From Malassezia japonica (lineage: Eukaryota; Basidiomycota; Malasseziomycetes; Malasseziales; Malasseziaceae): a stretch of 64,000 nucleotides of DNA. Under the pieces are notes generated by a model that saw only the letters and a list, made by a program, of their open reading frames with translations, was not told the origin of the DNA and did no database searches. Below are positions 7,985 to 18,488 of the stretch, one piece after another. The first letter of the stretch is position 1. Every line of letters starts with the position of its first letter. The stretch is from contig NC_083371.1 in assembly GCF_029542785.1 (NCBI RefSeq), positions 1,240,001-1,304,000 of the forward strand, given 5' to 3'. The position numbers were made by a program, and so were the translations under genes.

Positions 7985-10975
7985 CTACGCTCGGCGGGTG
8001 TCGATGCCCATTCGCTCGTTGTAGCGGTCAATCTCCCACTGCGCCAGGCCATCGGGACCGCTCCAGTTCGCAGAGCTCGTGCGCTTGCGATAGGTGCGGG
8101 CCTCGCCGTTTTTTGTCGTCGGCAACATCGTCTCGAGCGGCACCGGACCGACTTGGCACCCAAAGATCTCGTCAGGGTCGATCGTCGACTGCTGCAGCAG
8201 GATATCCTCGAGCTCGCGGCCACGCGTCCAGGACGGCTCGAGCTTGCGCTTCTTGATCGAATCCTCGTCGTCCGAGTCCGAGTATTCGCTCTGCACGTCG
8301 GGCAGCTCTTCCATGCTCACGTCAGCCACCGCCGAGTGCTGCTGGAAGACGTTGGCCGTGCTCAGCGCCGAGGAACGGCTGGACGCGGGGGGTTTGGTCC
8401 ACGTACGCGTAGCATTCGTAGGGGGACGTACACTGGGAGGGCGCGCCGTCGTATGCCCGACTTTGGACAGACGCACGGCTCCGGTGCCGGCGCTCGTCGT
8501 GAGCTTGCTCTTGAGCGCTGACTCGGTCGAGACACGGTCGTCCTGGTTGGTCGACTCGTGCAGCGGCTGCTGCGACAGCTTCCGCCGCTTGGCCTCTGCA
8601 TCATACGCATAGGACTGCGCCGCAGATACTCGGGAAGACATCGGCGAGGGGCGCACATTTTGGGATTGGCGCGACGGCGCAGGCACACGGGGGATGGGAC
8701 GCACGGCCGCAGAGGACAGCGACGTGCCCAGCACACCTTTGGACTTGGACGCCGAGGGACGCGCAGGTAGCACGACTTTGCGCACGGGCGCCTCAGCCTT
8801 GGGCGGCGCGTCAAAGGCGCCGGGCAAACCACCGGGCGCTAGCAGATCCTCTTCGTCCTCGTCGTGGATGCCGAGCGCCGTATGCACGGCACGCGCAGGC
8901 GACTCGGGCGACGCGGGGCGGTGCACGCCAGCAGGCGACGCCACGGCTAGCGCACTTGCAGGGCGCTGGGGGGACGCGGGGCGTGCTCCTTTGGCGTTGC
9001 TCGTCTGGAGGCCAAGCAGCCCTTTGACACGCGCACCAAAGCCAGAGGGGGCCGCCGCCCGCTCGCCGGGACTCGCCTGCATCGTCAGCTTGGGCGATGC
9101 AGGGCGTGCGGGGTGGACTGAGCGCGCGGTCGGGATGCGGTTCAGCACCTTGGCCGTGGAACGGGGAGGGCTCGCCGGGGCCTTGGACGCACTCGGCGCC
9201 TCTTTTCCGATACGGAAAGGAGAGAGAAGGTCGTCACGCAGGCGGCCAGGCGAGCGTGTCGCATCGCGGCTCGGCACAGGGCGCTGCGGCGTATGGCTCG
9301 GCGATTCGGTCGAGCGCATAAACGACGGCGCAGTAGGCTTCGTCTCCGCCCTACGCCACGGTGACGCAGGAGGCGCCTGCGCGCGCGCGGGCGAGCGCGG
9401 CACGGTCCGTGCAGCAAGACGCGGTACACCAGGGCGATCGAGCTCGGCACGCGACATGCTCCGGTCAAGTCCGGTACGCGACGGCGAGCGGTCCAGCGCC
9501 GTGCGCGACGGCGAGCGATCGAGGCCAGTGCGCGACGGCGACCGCAGCATACCGATGCGCGACTCCGGCCGCTCCCCGTCCACCCGCGGCGCCTCTTTCC
9601 GCGCGAGATCGAGACGCGACCCCGGGCGCTCGAGGCGTGACGGCGTCGCATCGAGGCGCGATCCAGGGCGCTCGAGACGCGACGGCGAGCGCAGTGCTGT
9701 CGGAATACGGCTCGGTGAAGCGTGCACGCGGCTGGGCGACGGCACCGGCAGATGCGACGGCGCCTTTTTGCTGTCTGCCGTGCGCGTCGGCGTCGTCGAC
9801 TTGCCCAGTTCCGGCGTCTGTTCCTGGTTGGGCTCTGGCGTCGCAGGGCGCGCGCGATCCTCGCTCAATGCGGGCCGAGCGGCGCTCAGGCGCACTGCGG
9901 GCCGGCCGACGTGCGCCTCGGGGATCGTCGGCACGGTATGCGTGTGTGTCGTGGTGCTGGTACGCCGCGCGGTCTCGAGGCGTGTGCGCAGTGCATCCAG
10001 CTGGCCCGAAGGGTCCCGGGGCGGGGATGTGGGGTGGGTGGTATCCATGGTATCTTTGTGTTCCGACTCCTTCCCGGGCTCCTGGTCGGCAGGGCGCGCA
10101 TGATCGTGGCTATCATCAAATGGACTTGGCTCGAGACTGTCGTCGCCTGCAGCACCTCCGCTACCAGCAATGCGCTCCTCGATGGCCTTGTGCAGGCTCT
10201 TGTTGAGGAAGCTCGAGCGGAACCGCTGTGTTGGCGCCTTGGACGACGGCGCAGGCGCGGGCGTCGGCGCGGGCGCCTCGGCTGGCTTCTTTGTGCTCCG
10301 GAGCGTGGCCTTGCTCAGCGTGCGCTTCGGGCGTAGACCTGTGCCCGGTGTCGTGGACGGCAGCGGGACCTTGCGGTCGGCCGGCGCCTCGGTCGGTGCA
10401 GCGGGTGCCTCGGCGCGCTGCTCCGGCTGCGGCTCATGGATATCGCCGGCACTCGGAGGCAAGAGGCGGTCAGCATCACGAGGGCCGTCGCTTTGGCGTG
10501 CACTCGACAGGAGCATTTCGTCGTCCGAGTGCGAGAGGTCGGCCGTGTTTGCCTGTGGCGCGGTCGTTTCAAGTGCGCGCTTCGTCAGTGGCGACGCAGA
10601 CAGGCGCGGCGCGGCCTTTTGCGGACTGGCCTTGCCACGCTTGCGAGGCGACTTGAACAGGTCGGCCACGATCTGGGCCGTGCTGACCGGCTTGCCGGAC
10701 AGGAACTCGTCGCGGGACTGGTACGAGTTCTTTGCGAGCTCTTTCCAGAACTCGCCCAAGTTCTCGTCCCAGCCATCCTCCCACGCCGTGACGTCGGTGT
10801 CGTACTCCATCTGCTTGGCGAGCTGGAGGAGCTGCGACTGAGCGATAATATAGGCATTGCGCATTACTTGCTGGTGCCTTTTCATATGATCCATACTGTC
10901 CCTTTGCTCAGCAGCAAAGGGCGCTGGACGCCGCGCAGCTTCTGCGCGCGCCGTTGCCTTCCTGCGTGGGGGCAT
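7985..10975 (-). CDS. SLI15: Inner centromere protein (INCENP/Sli15-like), Aurora kinase activator
   Basis: 996 residues, single exon. The start MPPRRKATARAE at 10975 is preferred; an in-frame ATG lies at 11038 but would nearly fill the 77-bp divergent promoter. The N-terminus is helical and fits the part that binds the survivin/borealin-type partners. The long middle is disordered, rich in Pro/Ser/Arg. The C-terminus carries the IN-box: PSWTRGRELEDILLQQ, DPDEIFG, and then the KRTSSANW motif, the TSS site that Aurora B phosphorylates in known INCENPs. Role: scaffold and activator of Aurora (Ipl1/Ark1) in the chromosomal passenger complex at centromeres and spindle midzone. A block of short SPSR-type repeats lies at 9420-9700. 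Confidence 0.88.
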   Translation of the reverse strand: MPPRRKATARAEAARRPAPFAAEQRDSMDHMKRHQQVMRNAYIIAQSQLLQLAKQMEYDTDVTAWEDGWDENLGEFWKELAKNSYQSRDEFLSGKPVSTAQIVADLFKSPRKRGKASPQKAAPRLSASPLTKRALETTAPQANTADLSHSDDEMLLSSARQSDGPRDADRLLPPSAGDIHEPQPEQRAEAPAAPTEAPADRKVPLPSTTPGTGLRPKRTLSKATLRSTKKPAEAPAPTPAPAPSSKAPTQRFRSSFLNKSLHKAIEERIAGSGGAAGDDSLEPSPFDDSHDHARPADQEPGKESEHKDTMDTTHPTSPPRDPSGQLDALRTRLETARRTSTTTHTHTVPTIPEAHVGRPAVRLSAARPALSEDRARPATPEPNQEQTPELGKSTTPTRTADSKKAPSHLPVPSPSRVHASPSRIPTALRSPSRLERPGSRLDATPSRLERPGSRLDLARKEAPRVDGERPESRIGMLRSPSRTGLDRSPSRTALDRSPSRTGLDRSMSRAELDRPGVPRLAARTVPRSPARAQAPPASPWRRAETKPTAPSFMRSTESPSHTPQRPVPSRDATRSPGRLRDDLLSPFRIGKEAPSASKAPASPPRSTAKVLNRIPTARSVHPARPASPKLTMQASPGERAAAPSGFGARVKGLLGLQTSNAKGARPASPQRPASALAVASPAGVHRPASPESPARAVHTALGIHDEDEEDLLAPGGLPGAFDAPPKAEAPVRKVVLPARPSASKSKGVLGTSLSSAAVRPIPRVPAPSRQSQNVRPSPMSSRVSAAQSYAYDAEAKRRKLSQQPLHESTNQDDRVSTESALKSKLTTSAGTGAVRLSKVGHTTARPPSVRPPTNATRTWTKPPASSRSSALSTANVFQQHSAVADVSMEELPDVQSEYSDSDDEDSIKKRKLEPSWTRGRELEDILLQQSTIDPDEIFGCQVGPVPLETMLPTTKNGEARTYRKRTSSANWSGPDGLAQWEIDRYNERMGIDTRRA
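9420..9700 (-). repeat. SPSRTGLDR / SRLERPGSRLD tandem coding repeats in INCENP
   Basis: Two short peptide repeats: about four copies of a nine-residue SPSR(T/A)xLDR unit and two copies of a 13-residue PSRLERPGSRLD(A/L) unit. All keep the Ser-Arg pairs, giving a basic, phosphorylatable segment in the disordered middle of the protein. Confidence 0.7.
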
Positions 10976-11033
10976 CGTCGCTGGCGCAACCCTCCACCTG
11001 CCCGTGTGTGTGTTTTCGAGCGCGTCGTGTTGC

Positions 11034-11043
11034 ATCACGTGAT
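11034..11043. promoter_or_regulatory. ATCACGTGAT palindrome in divergent promoter
   Basis: Perfect 10-bp palindrome in the 77-bp region between the INCENP and VAM7 starts, 10 bp before the VAM7 ATG. The same 10-mer recurs at 30150 and 55871. Confidence 0.6.
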
Positions 11044-11052
11044 ACCTCCGCC

Positions 11053-11838
11053 ATGGCGGCGCCGCGGATCCAGCGAGTGGCGATCCCGTCGGTCGATCGG
11101 CGTAAAGAGCCGACGCCGCACGTTGTATACGCGGTGTTTATCCAGCTTCCGGACAGGTCATGGACTGTATATAGACGCTACTCGGAATTTGCGGCGCTGC
11201 ACGCAAAACTTGCGCCGCCGCCGCCGCCGGCACCGCTCCCTCCCAAGCAGATTGCCACGCGCTCGCTGCGGATGCTGACCGGCCTGGGCGGGCTCATCCC
11301 CCCCTCGGATGCTCAGATCCGTGCTGACGAAGAGGCGACCGACGAGCGCCGCGAAGGGCTTGAGCTGTACCTCCGTGCGATCCTCTCGGCGCGCGACGAC
11401 CGCTGGCGTACGAACCCCGCTTTCCTTACCTTTTTGCAAGTCGAAGAGGCGCCTGCATCCCAGGAAGACGTGCGCAACGAGCCGCGCACGGACCGAAAAG
11501 CGTCCCCAGGAGCCCCCCCCACGGCGCTGCGCCCCCTGCCGCCCTCCACGTCCCTGCGCCCGTGGAGCCGGTCGCGGGCGCCGGTGACCGAGACGGACGC
11601 AACGCGCCCGCTATCGGACGAGGAACTGCTTCACCACCAGAACGATACCCAGATGCAGGCCCAGGACCAGCAGGCGGATCAGCTTGCGAAAATTCTGCAG
11701 CGGCAGCGGCAGCTCGGACTGGCTATTCACGGCGAGCTCAATGAGCACGCGGAACTACTGACGCATCTCGATTCGGCTGTGCAGCAGACGCGAACGCGAA
11801 TGGACGCCGCCGATGCCCAGATTAGGCACCTGAAATAG
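11053..11838 (+). CDS. VAM7: Vam7-like PX-SNARE (vacuolar Qc-SNARE)
   Basis: 261 residues from the ATG at 11053 (MAAPRIQRVAIP). Residues about 1-135 form a PX domain (VVYAVFIQLPDRSWTVYRRYSEF), which binds phosphatidylinositol 3-phosphate on vacuole and endosome membranes. The C-terminal about 75 residues are a SNARE coiled coil (LAIHGELNEHAELLTHLDSA) without a membrane anchor. This order and size match Vam7, which joins Vam3, Vti1 and Nyv1 in homotypic vacuole fusion with the HOPS tether. A Pro-rich linker separates the two domains. Some SNX-type PX proteins share the first domain, but the terminal SNARE motif decides. Confidence 0.88.
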   Translation: MAAPRIQRVAIPSVDRRKEPTPHVVYAVFIQLPDRSWTVYRRYSEFAALHAKLAPPPPPAPLPPKQIATRSLRMLTGLGGLIPPSDAQIRADEEATDERREGLELYLRAILSARDDRWRTNPAFLTFLQVEEAPASQEDVRNEPRTDRKASPGAPPTALRPLPPSTSLRPWSRSRAPVTETDATRPLSDEELLHHQNDTQMQAQDQQADQLAKILQRQRQLGLAIHGELNEHAELLTHLDSAVQQTRTRMDAADAQIRHLK

Positions 11839-12156
11839 TCGGCCGGAAGTCCGGGTGCTTATAGCCACGTGGGTCGCCCGATCGTGTCGCGCAAGGGCTG
11901 CATAGAGTGCATGCATTCCAGTGCGCGCTTGGGGCCCGAGTTTTTTCGATGCAGGCACCTAAAATTCGGACCAATCACTGAATTTTCGCGGACCCGCCGG
12001 AAATAATGAAGCTTCGGTTACCGCTGCGCCGCAGCTCGAATGTGGGGAAGCGACGGAAGGTCGGAGTGCTAACGACGTACACGTGACTGTTACAAACGGA
12101 CGATCTAGGTCCTTACGTCGGTCTGCCGAACGCCATCTTCCACGGGTATCCTGGTT
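11839..12156. promoter_or_regulatory. Intergenic region upstream of TUP1 with two E-boxes and a CCAAT box
   Basis: 318 bp without a gene. It holds CCACGTGG (11865-11872), a CCAAT box (11971-11975), a GTGCATGCAT stretch near 11908 and CACGTG (12080-12085). No tRNA boxes or conserved ORF seen. One of only two gene-free stretches above 300 bp; the length may reflect complex control of the TUP1 corepressor. Confidence 0.55.
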
Positions 12157-14122
12157 ATGGCATCTGTGAACCCGCTCGCGGGTGTTCCCCCTGGAAGTAC
12201 TGCTGCTATGGGTCCTCCGGGATCAATTGCTGCATCGCAGCCATTACCTCCCCCCCATGGCCCGCCGCATCCCGCCTCGCCGCCGCCCGGCGCCCACCCG
12301 CTGGCCGCGGGGGCGGTAGCCCCGGGCGGGGGTCAGTCGATCTGGTCGACCCGCCTTCTTGATCTGCTCAACCTCGTGCGCCATGAGTTCGATGTAATCG
12401 GCAACGACGCTGTGCATTTCAAGTCCCAACGCGATGAGATGGAGCACCGAGGTAGGTCCAGAGATCGCTTACCCGACAGTTGCGCAGCAATTCAACGAAG
12501 TGGGCCTCATGCAGGACCATGTGTACGAACTAGAGAAACGCCACTTTGAGATCGTCGCGCAGTACGAGGATGAGATTAAACGCCTTCGCGCCCTGCTCGA
12601 CGCGCGCGGTATCGCCGGCGCGCAGGACGCCCCGGGCGCTCTTTCTGCGCCGCCGAGTATGCCGCCGCGTCCGGCGGGCAGCTCGTCGCGTGGATCATCG
12701 CCGAACCGCGGCTACCCTCGACACGATCGCGGTGCGCACCCCGATGCGCTTGCGCCGCTGCCGCCCCGCGCATCGCAGGCGCCCGAAGGCGGCCCTTGGC
12801 CCCCCTCGAAGCGCGCAAAAACCAATGGAGCGTACGCGACTCCGCCGAGCGGTGATCTGCGCTCGCGCTTTAAGCGTGAAGAGCGCGAAGGAAAGCGACC
12901 AGGTACGTTGACTGGCTAACCTAGCGGGCGCACCCGAGTGGCAGGACGACGAGGAGCCGCATTCCGCGGCCGACGCCGACGCCCCGCCGAAGTCTACGTC
13001 AGCTGCGGCCTCCGAAGAGGCCGCATCTGGCGCCGATGCGAGTACTGAGGAGAGCGCCGAAAACGTCCAGCAGCTCAAGAAGGAGGGAAGCGACTGGGTG
13101 GCCCTGTACAATCCCAAGGTGCAGCCTTCCCTGGACGTAAACCTTGTGCATACGCTGATCCATGACAGTGTCGTGTGCTGCGTACGTTTTTCGCCCGATG
13201 GAAAGTACCTCGCGACGGGATGCAACCGTGCGGCGCAAATTTACGATGCCAAGACCGGAGCCAAGACTTGTGTGCTGCAGGAGGGCTCGTCGGACAACCA
13301 AGGCGACCTTTATATCCGCAGTGTGTGCTTCAGCCCCGATGGCAAGTACCTTGCCACCGGAGCCGAGGACAAGCAGATCCGCATCTGGGACATTGCGGAG
13401 AAGAAGGTCAAGTCCACGCTCACTGGCCATAAGCAGGAGATTTATTCGCTGGAGTACTCTAAAGATGGCCGGATCCTTGCCAGCGGTTCGGGAGATAAGA
13501 CGGTGCGCATTTGGGATATGGAAAAAGGCGGCGCGCTGCTCTATGTTCTCTACACCAGCCCTGGCCTGAACTACGGGCCGGGTGTGACGACGATCACACT
13601 CAGCCCCGATGGCCGCTTGGTGGCCGTGGGCGCTCTCGACACGTTTGTGCGCCTGTGGGACACCAAGACAGGCAAGCTGCGCTGCCGCCTCAAGGGCCAC
13701 AAGGACAGCATCTACAGTGTTGCTTTTATGCCGGACGGCCAGACGCTGGTCAGCGGTAGTCTCGACAAGACGCTCAAACTCTGGGATCTGTCGAGCATCA
13801 TCAAGGCCCTGGACTCGCTCGACGACGAGATCTCCAACTCGTCCATGTGCATTGCGACGTTCACCGGTCACAAGGACTATGTCCTGTCGGTATCGTGCGC
13901 GCCCCAGGGCAACTGGATCGCGTCGGGGTCCAAGGACCGCAGCGTCCAGTTCTGGGACCCCAAGACGGGGCAGTCTCAGCTCGTGCTTCAGGGACACAAG
14001 AACTCGGTCATTGCGATCAACCTAAGCCAGAGCGGAAATTTGCTTGCGACCGGCAGTGGCGACTTCAAGTACGTGGAATTGACTAACCCAGTGCACGAAT
14101 TTGGTCGTACGAAAGCACTTGA
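12157..14122 (+). CDS. TUP1: Tup1-like WD40 transcriptional corepressor
   Basis: 630 residues in four exons; introns at 12452-12479 (28 nt, the longest in the window), 12903-12924 and 14069-14091. The N-terminal helix (TRLLDLLNLVRHEFDVIG, then LMQDHVYELEKRHFEIVAQ) is the Tup1 tetramerisation and Ssn6-binding coiled coil; the first intron splits it. A Gly/Pro/Ser-rich and acidic middle follows. From about residue 320 there are seven WD40 repeats (FSPDGKYLATG; GSGDKTVRIWD; GSLDKTLKLWD; GSKDRSVQFWD), closed by GSGDFNARIWSYEST, whose last ten residues lie on the far side of intron 3. Tup1-Ssn6 represses gene sets through histones and Mediator; a CDK8-type Mediator kinase is encoded at 51.0-52.3 kb. 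Confidence 0.93.
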
Positions 14123-14164
14123 GTACAGCAGCGTAGATGACGTGGAAGCATTTAGAGATTGTGG

Positions 14165-15049
14165 CTATGCGTATGGGTTGCGCCGCTCGGGCGTCGGGTC
14201 GGGGCTCGTCGACCGGCGGCCATCGTAGCGGCTCGAGGGCCCATCGTAGCGGCTCGAGCGCTCATCGTAGCGGCTCGAGCGCTCATCGTCGTATCGTTCG
14301 CGGCGATACCGCTCGCGGTCCGAGCGCTCGTCGTCATAACGGTCGCGGCGGTACCGCTCGTCGTTCCTCGGCCGCCGCTCGTCTGTGTCGCTTCGGCGGT
14401 CATCTCTCCGGTCCTCGGCATCCGTGCGCGCGCGCGGCCCCCACCCCGCGTCGCGCTCGCGGCGAGTAACATTTCCGCGCTTGTCGACAAATTCATCGGG
14501 CTGGCGGCGGCGGTACGACCCCCGGCTCTCGGCCTCGACCGGCGGCCGTCCGTGGTCAAAGCGGCTTGGCAGCCGCCCCTCGTGCCGCCCTGGCGCATGT
14601 GGCGCATTCCGCCGCCGGACCTCTTCCATCATCCCATCAGTCTCTGACCGTTTTTGTTGCATCTCGCGCTTCTTCTCCTCGACAAACGCCCGCGGAATAC
14701 CGCCCACCGAGTCCTGCGCCGAGAGCAGCAAGGACCATAGCTCGGCCATGAACGGCCTAGCCTTTTTCTCGAGGAACCCCGTGATGGCGATCTGCATCTG
14801 GCGGGGATCCGGAAAGGTCTCGTTCTCGAGGAGCCCCGAGATGAACTCGACCAGCACGTCGTCTTCAAAGCCGAGCAGGAGCTCGACGCGCTCTGCGATC
14901 CACGGGCGCATCACCTCCATGCTCACTTTCGACGTGTCGACCTTTTGGTCAAAGTTTTCGGGAAATTTGGTCGACTTGAGCAGCGCGCTCTCCTTGTTCT
15001 TGAAGCGCACGTCCTCCGCGACCGACACCCCCCGGAAGCCATCGACCAT
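14165..15049 (-). CDS. SRRM1/SRm160-like PWI-domain splicing factor
   Basis: 294 residues; the ATG at 15049 (MVDGFRGVSVAEDVRF) is preferred because it lines up with the N-terminus of SRRM1. Residues about 10-125 are the PWI domain, with the hallmark RPWIAERVELLLGFEDDV and later FMAELWSLLLSAQDSVGGIP. PWI domains bind RNA. The C-terminal half is a charged Arg/Asp/Glu/Ser tail with short RYDDER and SSRYD repeats (14210-14380), shorter than the RS tail of animal SRm160. Expected role: coactivator in splicing and 3'-end processing. It is convergent with TUP1, 42 bp apart. Confidence 0.87.
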   Translation of the reverse strand: MVDGFRGVSVAEDVRFKNKESALLKSTKFPENFDQKVDTSKVSMEVMRPWIAERVELLLGFEDDVLVEFISGLLENETFPDPRQMQIAITGFLEKKARPFMAELWSLLLSAQDSVGGIPRAFVEEKKREMQQKRSETDGMMEEVRRRNAPHAPGRHEGRLPSRFDHGRPPVEAESRGSYRRRQPDEFVDKRGNVTRRERDAGWGPRARTDAEDRRDDRRSDTDERRPRNDERYRRDRYDDERSDRERYRRERYDDERSSRYDERSSRYDGPSSRYDGRRSTSPDPTPERRNPYA

Positions 15050-15069
15050 GATGTGGAGGGAGTCAAAGA

Positions 15070-15077
15070 CCACGTGG
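15070..15077. promoter_or_regulatory. CCACGTGG E-box in 71-bp divergent promoter
   Basis: Palindrome between the SRRM1-like and PRPP synthetase starts; part of the recurring CACGTG set. Confidence 0.5.
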
Positions 15078-15120
15078 AGGGCCCGGCTTTTGTTCGCTTG
15101 CACGCACCACTTTTTACGGC

Positions 15121-16372
15121 ATGCCTGGGGTGAACTCGATCAAGCTACTGACTGGCAACAGCCACCCCGAGCTCGCGCACCTTGTGTCTGCGCGGTATGT
15201 ATGTCTATGCTAATTCAGACTCGGCGTTCCGGTCACCGAGTGCGTTTGTCGCAAGTTTGCGGACCAGTCGATCGACGTCCGCATCGGCTCCTCGGTCCGT
15301 GACCAGGATGTCTTTGTGATTCAGTCGGGTTACTCGCCGTTCGTGGATGTGAATGACAGCCTGATGGAGCTGCTGATTATCTTGTCGGCATGCAAGACGG
15401 CATCGGCGCGCCGCATCACGGCCGTCATTCCGTCCTTCCCTTACTCGCGCCAGAACAAAAAGGACAAGAGCCGCGCGCCGATCACTGCCAAAATGGTCGC
15501 AAACATGATCACAGCCGCGGGTGCGGAGCACGTCATCACAGTCGACCTGCACGCGAGTCAGATTCAGGGGTTCTTTGACATCCCGGTCGACAACCTCACC
15601 TGCGAGCCGTCCATCGCTCGCTGGATCCGGAGTAACGTCGACGACTGGCGCGACGCCATTATCGTGTCGCCCGATGCGGGCGGTGCAAAGCGGTGCGTTT
15701 CTTGTCTTACCCAGTGCCACGTCGCTTGCGGATGTGCTCGGCATCGACTTTGCGCTCATCAACCGCAACCGCCGCCGCGAGCAGGCCCGGCGGCAACGCG
15801 CCGCCTCGCTCGAGCAGGGCAACGCTGACCTCTCAGCGTCGCAGCTGAGCAACTTCTCGGAAGTGGCGAACGGCGTGCACTCGCTGAGCGAGAGCGGCGA
15901 ATGGTTCATTACCGAAGAGAGTGGCCGCCGGCTGCGCAGCGGCGGCCACCGCCGCACGAACACTGGCGTGGATAGCGACGCGGGCGTGTCGGAGGACGAG
16001 AACGACTCCAAGATGGAGGTGCTGGTCGGCGAGGTCGCCGGCCGGACGGCGATCCTCATTGACGACATGATCGATACCGGCCGCACGCTCGCGCTTGCCT
16101 CCAAGACGCTCGAGGCAGCGGGCGTGAAGCGCGTCTATGCCGTGATCTCGCACGGCCTGCTGTCCGGCCGCGCGATGGACCTGATCAAGCGGTTGAACCT
16201 CGAGAGGCTGATTGTCACCAACACGATCAGCAACCAGGACAAGGCACGCAACAGCAACGACAAGCTGCAGATCCTCGACATGTCGGCCGTTATCGCCGAG
16301 ACGATCCGCCGCTCGCACCACGGCGAGAGCATTTCTACCATGTTCCGCCAGGATGCTGAGATGATGTTTTAG
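15121..16372 (+). CDS. Ribose-phosphate pyrophosphokinase (PRPP synthetase) with fungal insertion
   Basis: 401 residues in three exons; introns at 15195-15218 (24 nt) and 15693-15714. It makes PRPP from ribose 5-phosphate and ATP for purine, pyrimidine, NAD, His and Trp synthesis. Seen: [15 protein letters not shown] start, [18 protein letters not shown] catalytic region, [19 protein letters not shown], and the PRPP-binding loop [14 protein letters not shown]. Between NRNRRRE and [11 protein letters not shown] there is an extra stretch of about 70 residues, rich in Ser/Asn/Arg, absent from bacterial and human enzymes; its place resembles the non-homologous region of yeast Prs1. It is convergent with SPB4 with only 7 bp between stops. 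Confidence 0.93.
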
Positions 16373-16379
16373 ACATAGA

Positions 16380-18410
16380 CTACAGTGCGTCGAAGAACTC
16401 TGCATCGAATTCCTCCTGGGGCAGCTTGCCTTGCTTGAGCTTCTTGGCAGCACGCTCCTCGGCGCCCCAGTCGTCCTCGCTCTCGGGCTCGGCAGGGGCG
16501 GCCTCGGCCTCGGCCTGCTCGTGCAGCCAGCGGCGCTTGCGCTCCTTCTTTTCGCGACGCACGTCGCGGTTCTCGCGCCGCCGCTTTTGCTCGCTCCAGG
16601 CCTCGGCCTTGGGAGCTTTCGGCGCCGCTTTTGGCGCGGGCTCGGCGTCCTGGCGCTCGAGAGCGGCGAGACGCTGCGTCTCGCGCTGCTTGTCGGCATA
16701 CGCAAAAGTGCGGAGCTGGGTCAGCGGCAATACGTACATCCGGCAGTTCGTCTGCAAAAAGCGACTTTTTGCCCTCGTTGTGCTGCCGCCAGCGCGAAAT
16801 CTCGGGCATTCGCGGCAGGTTCAGCAGCGCAAATTCGCAGCCCATGTGGTCGAGCGGGAGGTCGCTCAGACGGAAGATGTAGTTCACCTCGTGCTTCGAG
16901 TAGGCCTTGACCCAGCTGACAAATGCACGCATTCCGAGCTCGTACAACGCACGGTCCTGGCGCACGGTCGCACGCAGCGCCGACTCGAGCTCGCGTGCGT
17001 CCTCATCGAGCTCCGGCTCGGGGCCGGGCGATGGCACGTCGCCGGCGAGCAGGTAGGGGTATGGACGCAGCGGAAGCTGCTTCACGTGCAGGTATTCTGG
17101 GTGAGCCTCGCGACGTACCAATGTAGCCTTCTTCGCGCCCCTCGTGCAGCATCACGATCGCACGTCCGCTGCGACCCGCGCGCGCCGTACGTCCGCAGCG
17201 GTGCGAAAAGACCTTGGGATCGCTCGGTGGGTCGTACTGGACGACGACGTCCACGTCCGGCAGATCCAGTCCACGCGCCGCAACGTCCGTGCAGAGCAGC
17301 ACACTGAGGCGTGCGTCGGTCGCGCCGGCGACGTCGCCGCCGCCCTGGCTGTTCGCGTGCGTAAATGCTTGAAAGGTCGCCGTGCGCCGCTTAGTTGTCT
17401 GCTTGCCATGCAGTGAAAAGAACTGCATGCCGGCCGTCCAGCGGTCCTTCTGCTTGCTCTGGCGCGCGAGAAGCGAGAAGAAATAGTTGACTTGCGCGCA
17501 GGTAGCAAAGTACACGATGCACTTGTGTGCGCCCCGCTCCGCCTCGTAGTGCAGCAGGCGCAGGAGCTGTGCAAATTTGTTTTCCGGGCGCGAGATGTGC
17601 GAAAAGCTCTGGAGCGTCGCCGGCATGCGAATGTCCTTGGTCGACCCCTTTTGCTTTGCCTCGACCTTGACCACTACACGCACAGGGTTGCGCAGCCCCA
17701 CACGCACGAGCTCGGTGAGCGCCTCGGTCATGGTCGCGCTGAACAGGCCGGTGCGGCGCTGCTTCGGAAGGTAGTTGAGTAGGGCACGGATGGGCTGCGT
17801 AAAGCCGAGATCGAGCAAGCGGTCCGCCTCGTCCATCACGAGCACGTCGAGCTCGCTGGTGCGCACACCCGGCTTTTTCAGCAGCTCTTCCATGCGCCCC
17901 GGCGTGCCGACAAGAATGTCGGGTCCCTCTTCGCGGAAGCGGCGGTAGTCTTCAGCCGGCACGACACTCGTGCCGCCGATGCACAACTGCACACCGCCCA
18001 CGCGCTTTGTCCGCGGTGCCTCGTCCTCCTCGCCGCGCACCTCGGCGTCCGGCTGGGCGTCCAGAAACGTCTGAAAGACGCTCGCGATCTGCTCGGCGAG
18101 CTCGCGTGTGGGGCACACGACGACCGCACCGAGCTCGTGCTTTCGCAGCACACTTTCTCTCCGCTGCAGAATCTCGAGAATGGGTATAACAAACGCGAGC
18201 GTCTTGCCCGAGCCCGTCACGGCCTCCGCGACGACGTCCTTGTGCGTAAGAAACAGCGGAATCGACGCGGCCTGCACCGGCGTCATCTGGCGAAAGTCCA
18301 TTTCTTTCAGCATGTCCAGTCTGTGTGAGCTGCTTCACATACATCCACGGGCTCAGGGCCGGGCGCACCGAGGCCCACGGCCCCGCCGCCATTGCCACGC
18401 TGCTCGCCAT
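16380..18410 (-). CDS. SPB4: Spb4-like DEAD-box RNA helicase (60S ribosome biogenesis)
   Basis: 654 residues in four exons; introns at 18321-18342, 17097-17118 and 16716-16737. Start [12 protein letters not shown] at 18410. Motifs in order: Q motif [40 protein letters not shown] (GLFSATMTE), [11 protein letters not shown] and [10 protein letters not shown]. The C-terminal extension ([38 protein letters not shown], then a Lys/Arg/Glu-rich tail) is the Spb4/DDX55 signature, not that of other DEAD-box proteins. Role: nucleolar remodelling of pre-60S particles. Introns 2 and 3 sit inside conserved blocks, which makes them certain. Confidence 0.93.
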
Positions 18411-18488
18411 GGTAGACTTTTTTGCCTCCACAGAGAAAATTGCAATATTCTTGGGCCGTGACCTGCGCATGGGCCCGCTGTTCGACGT

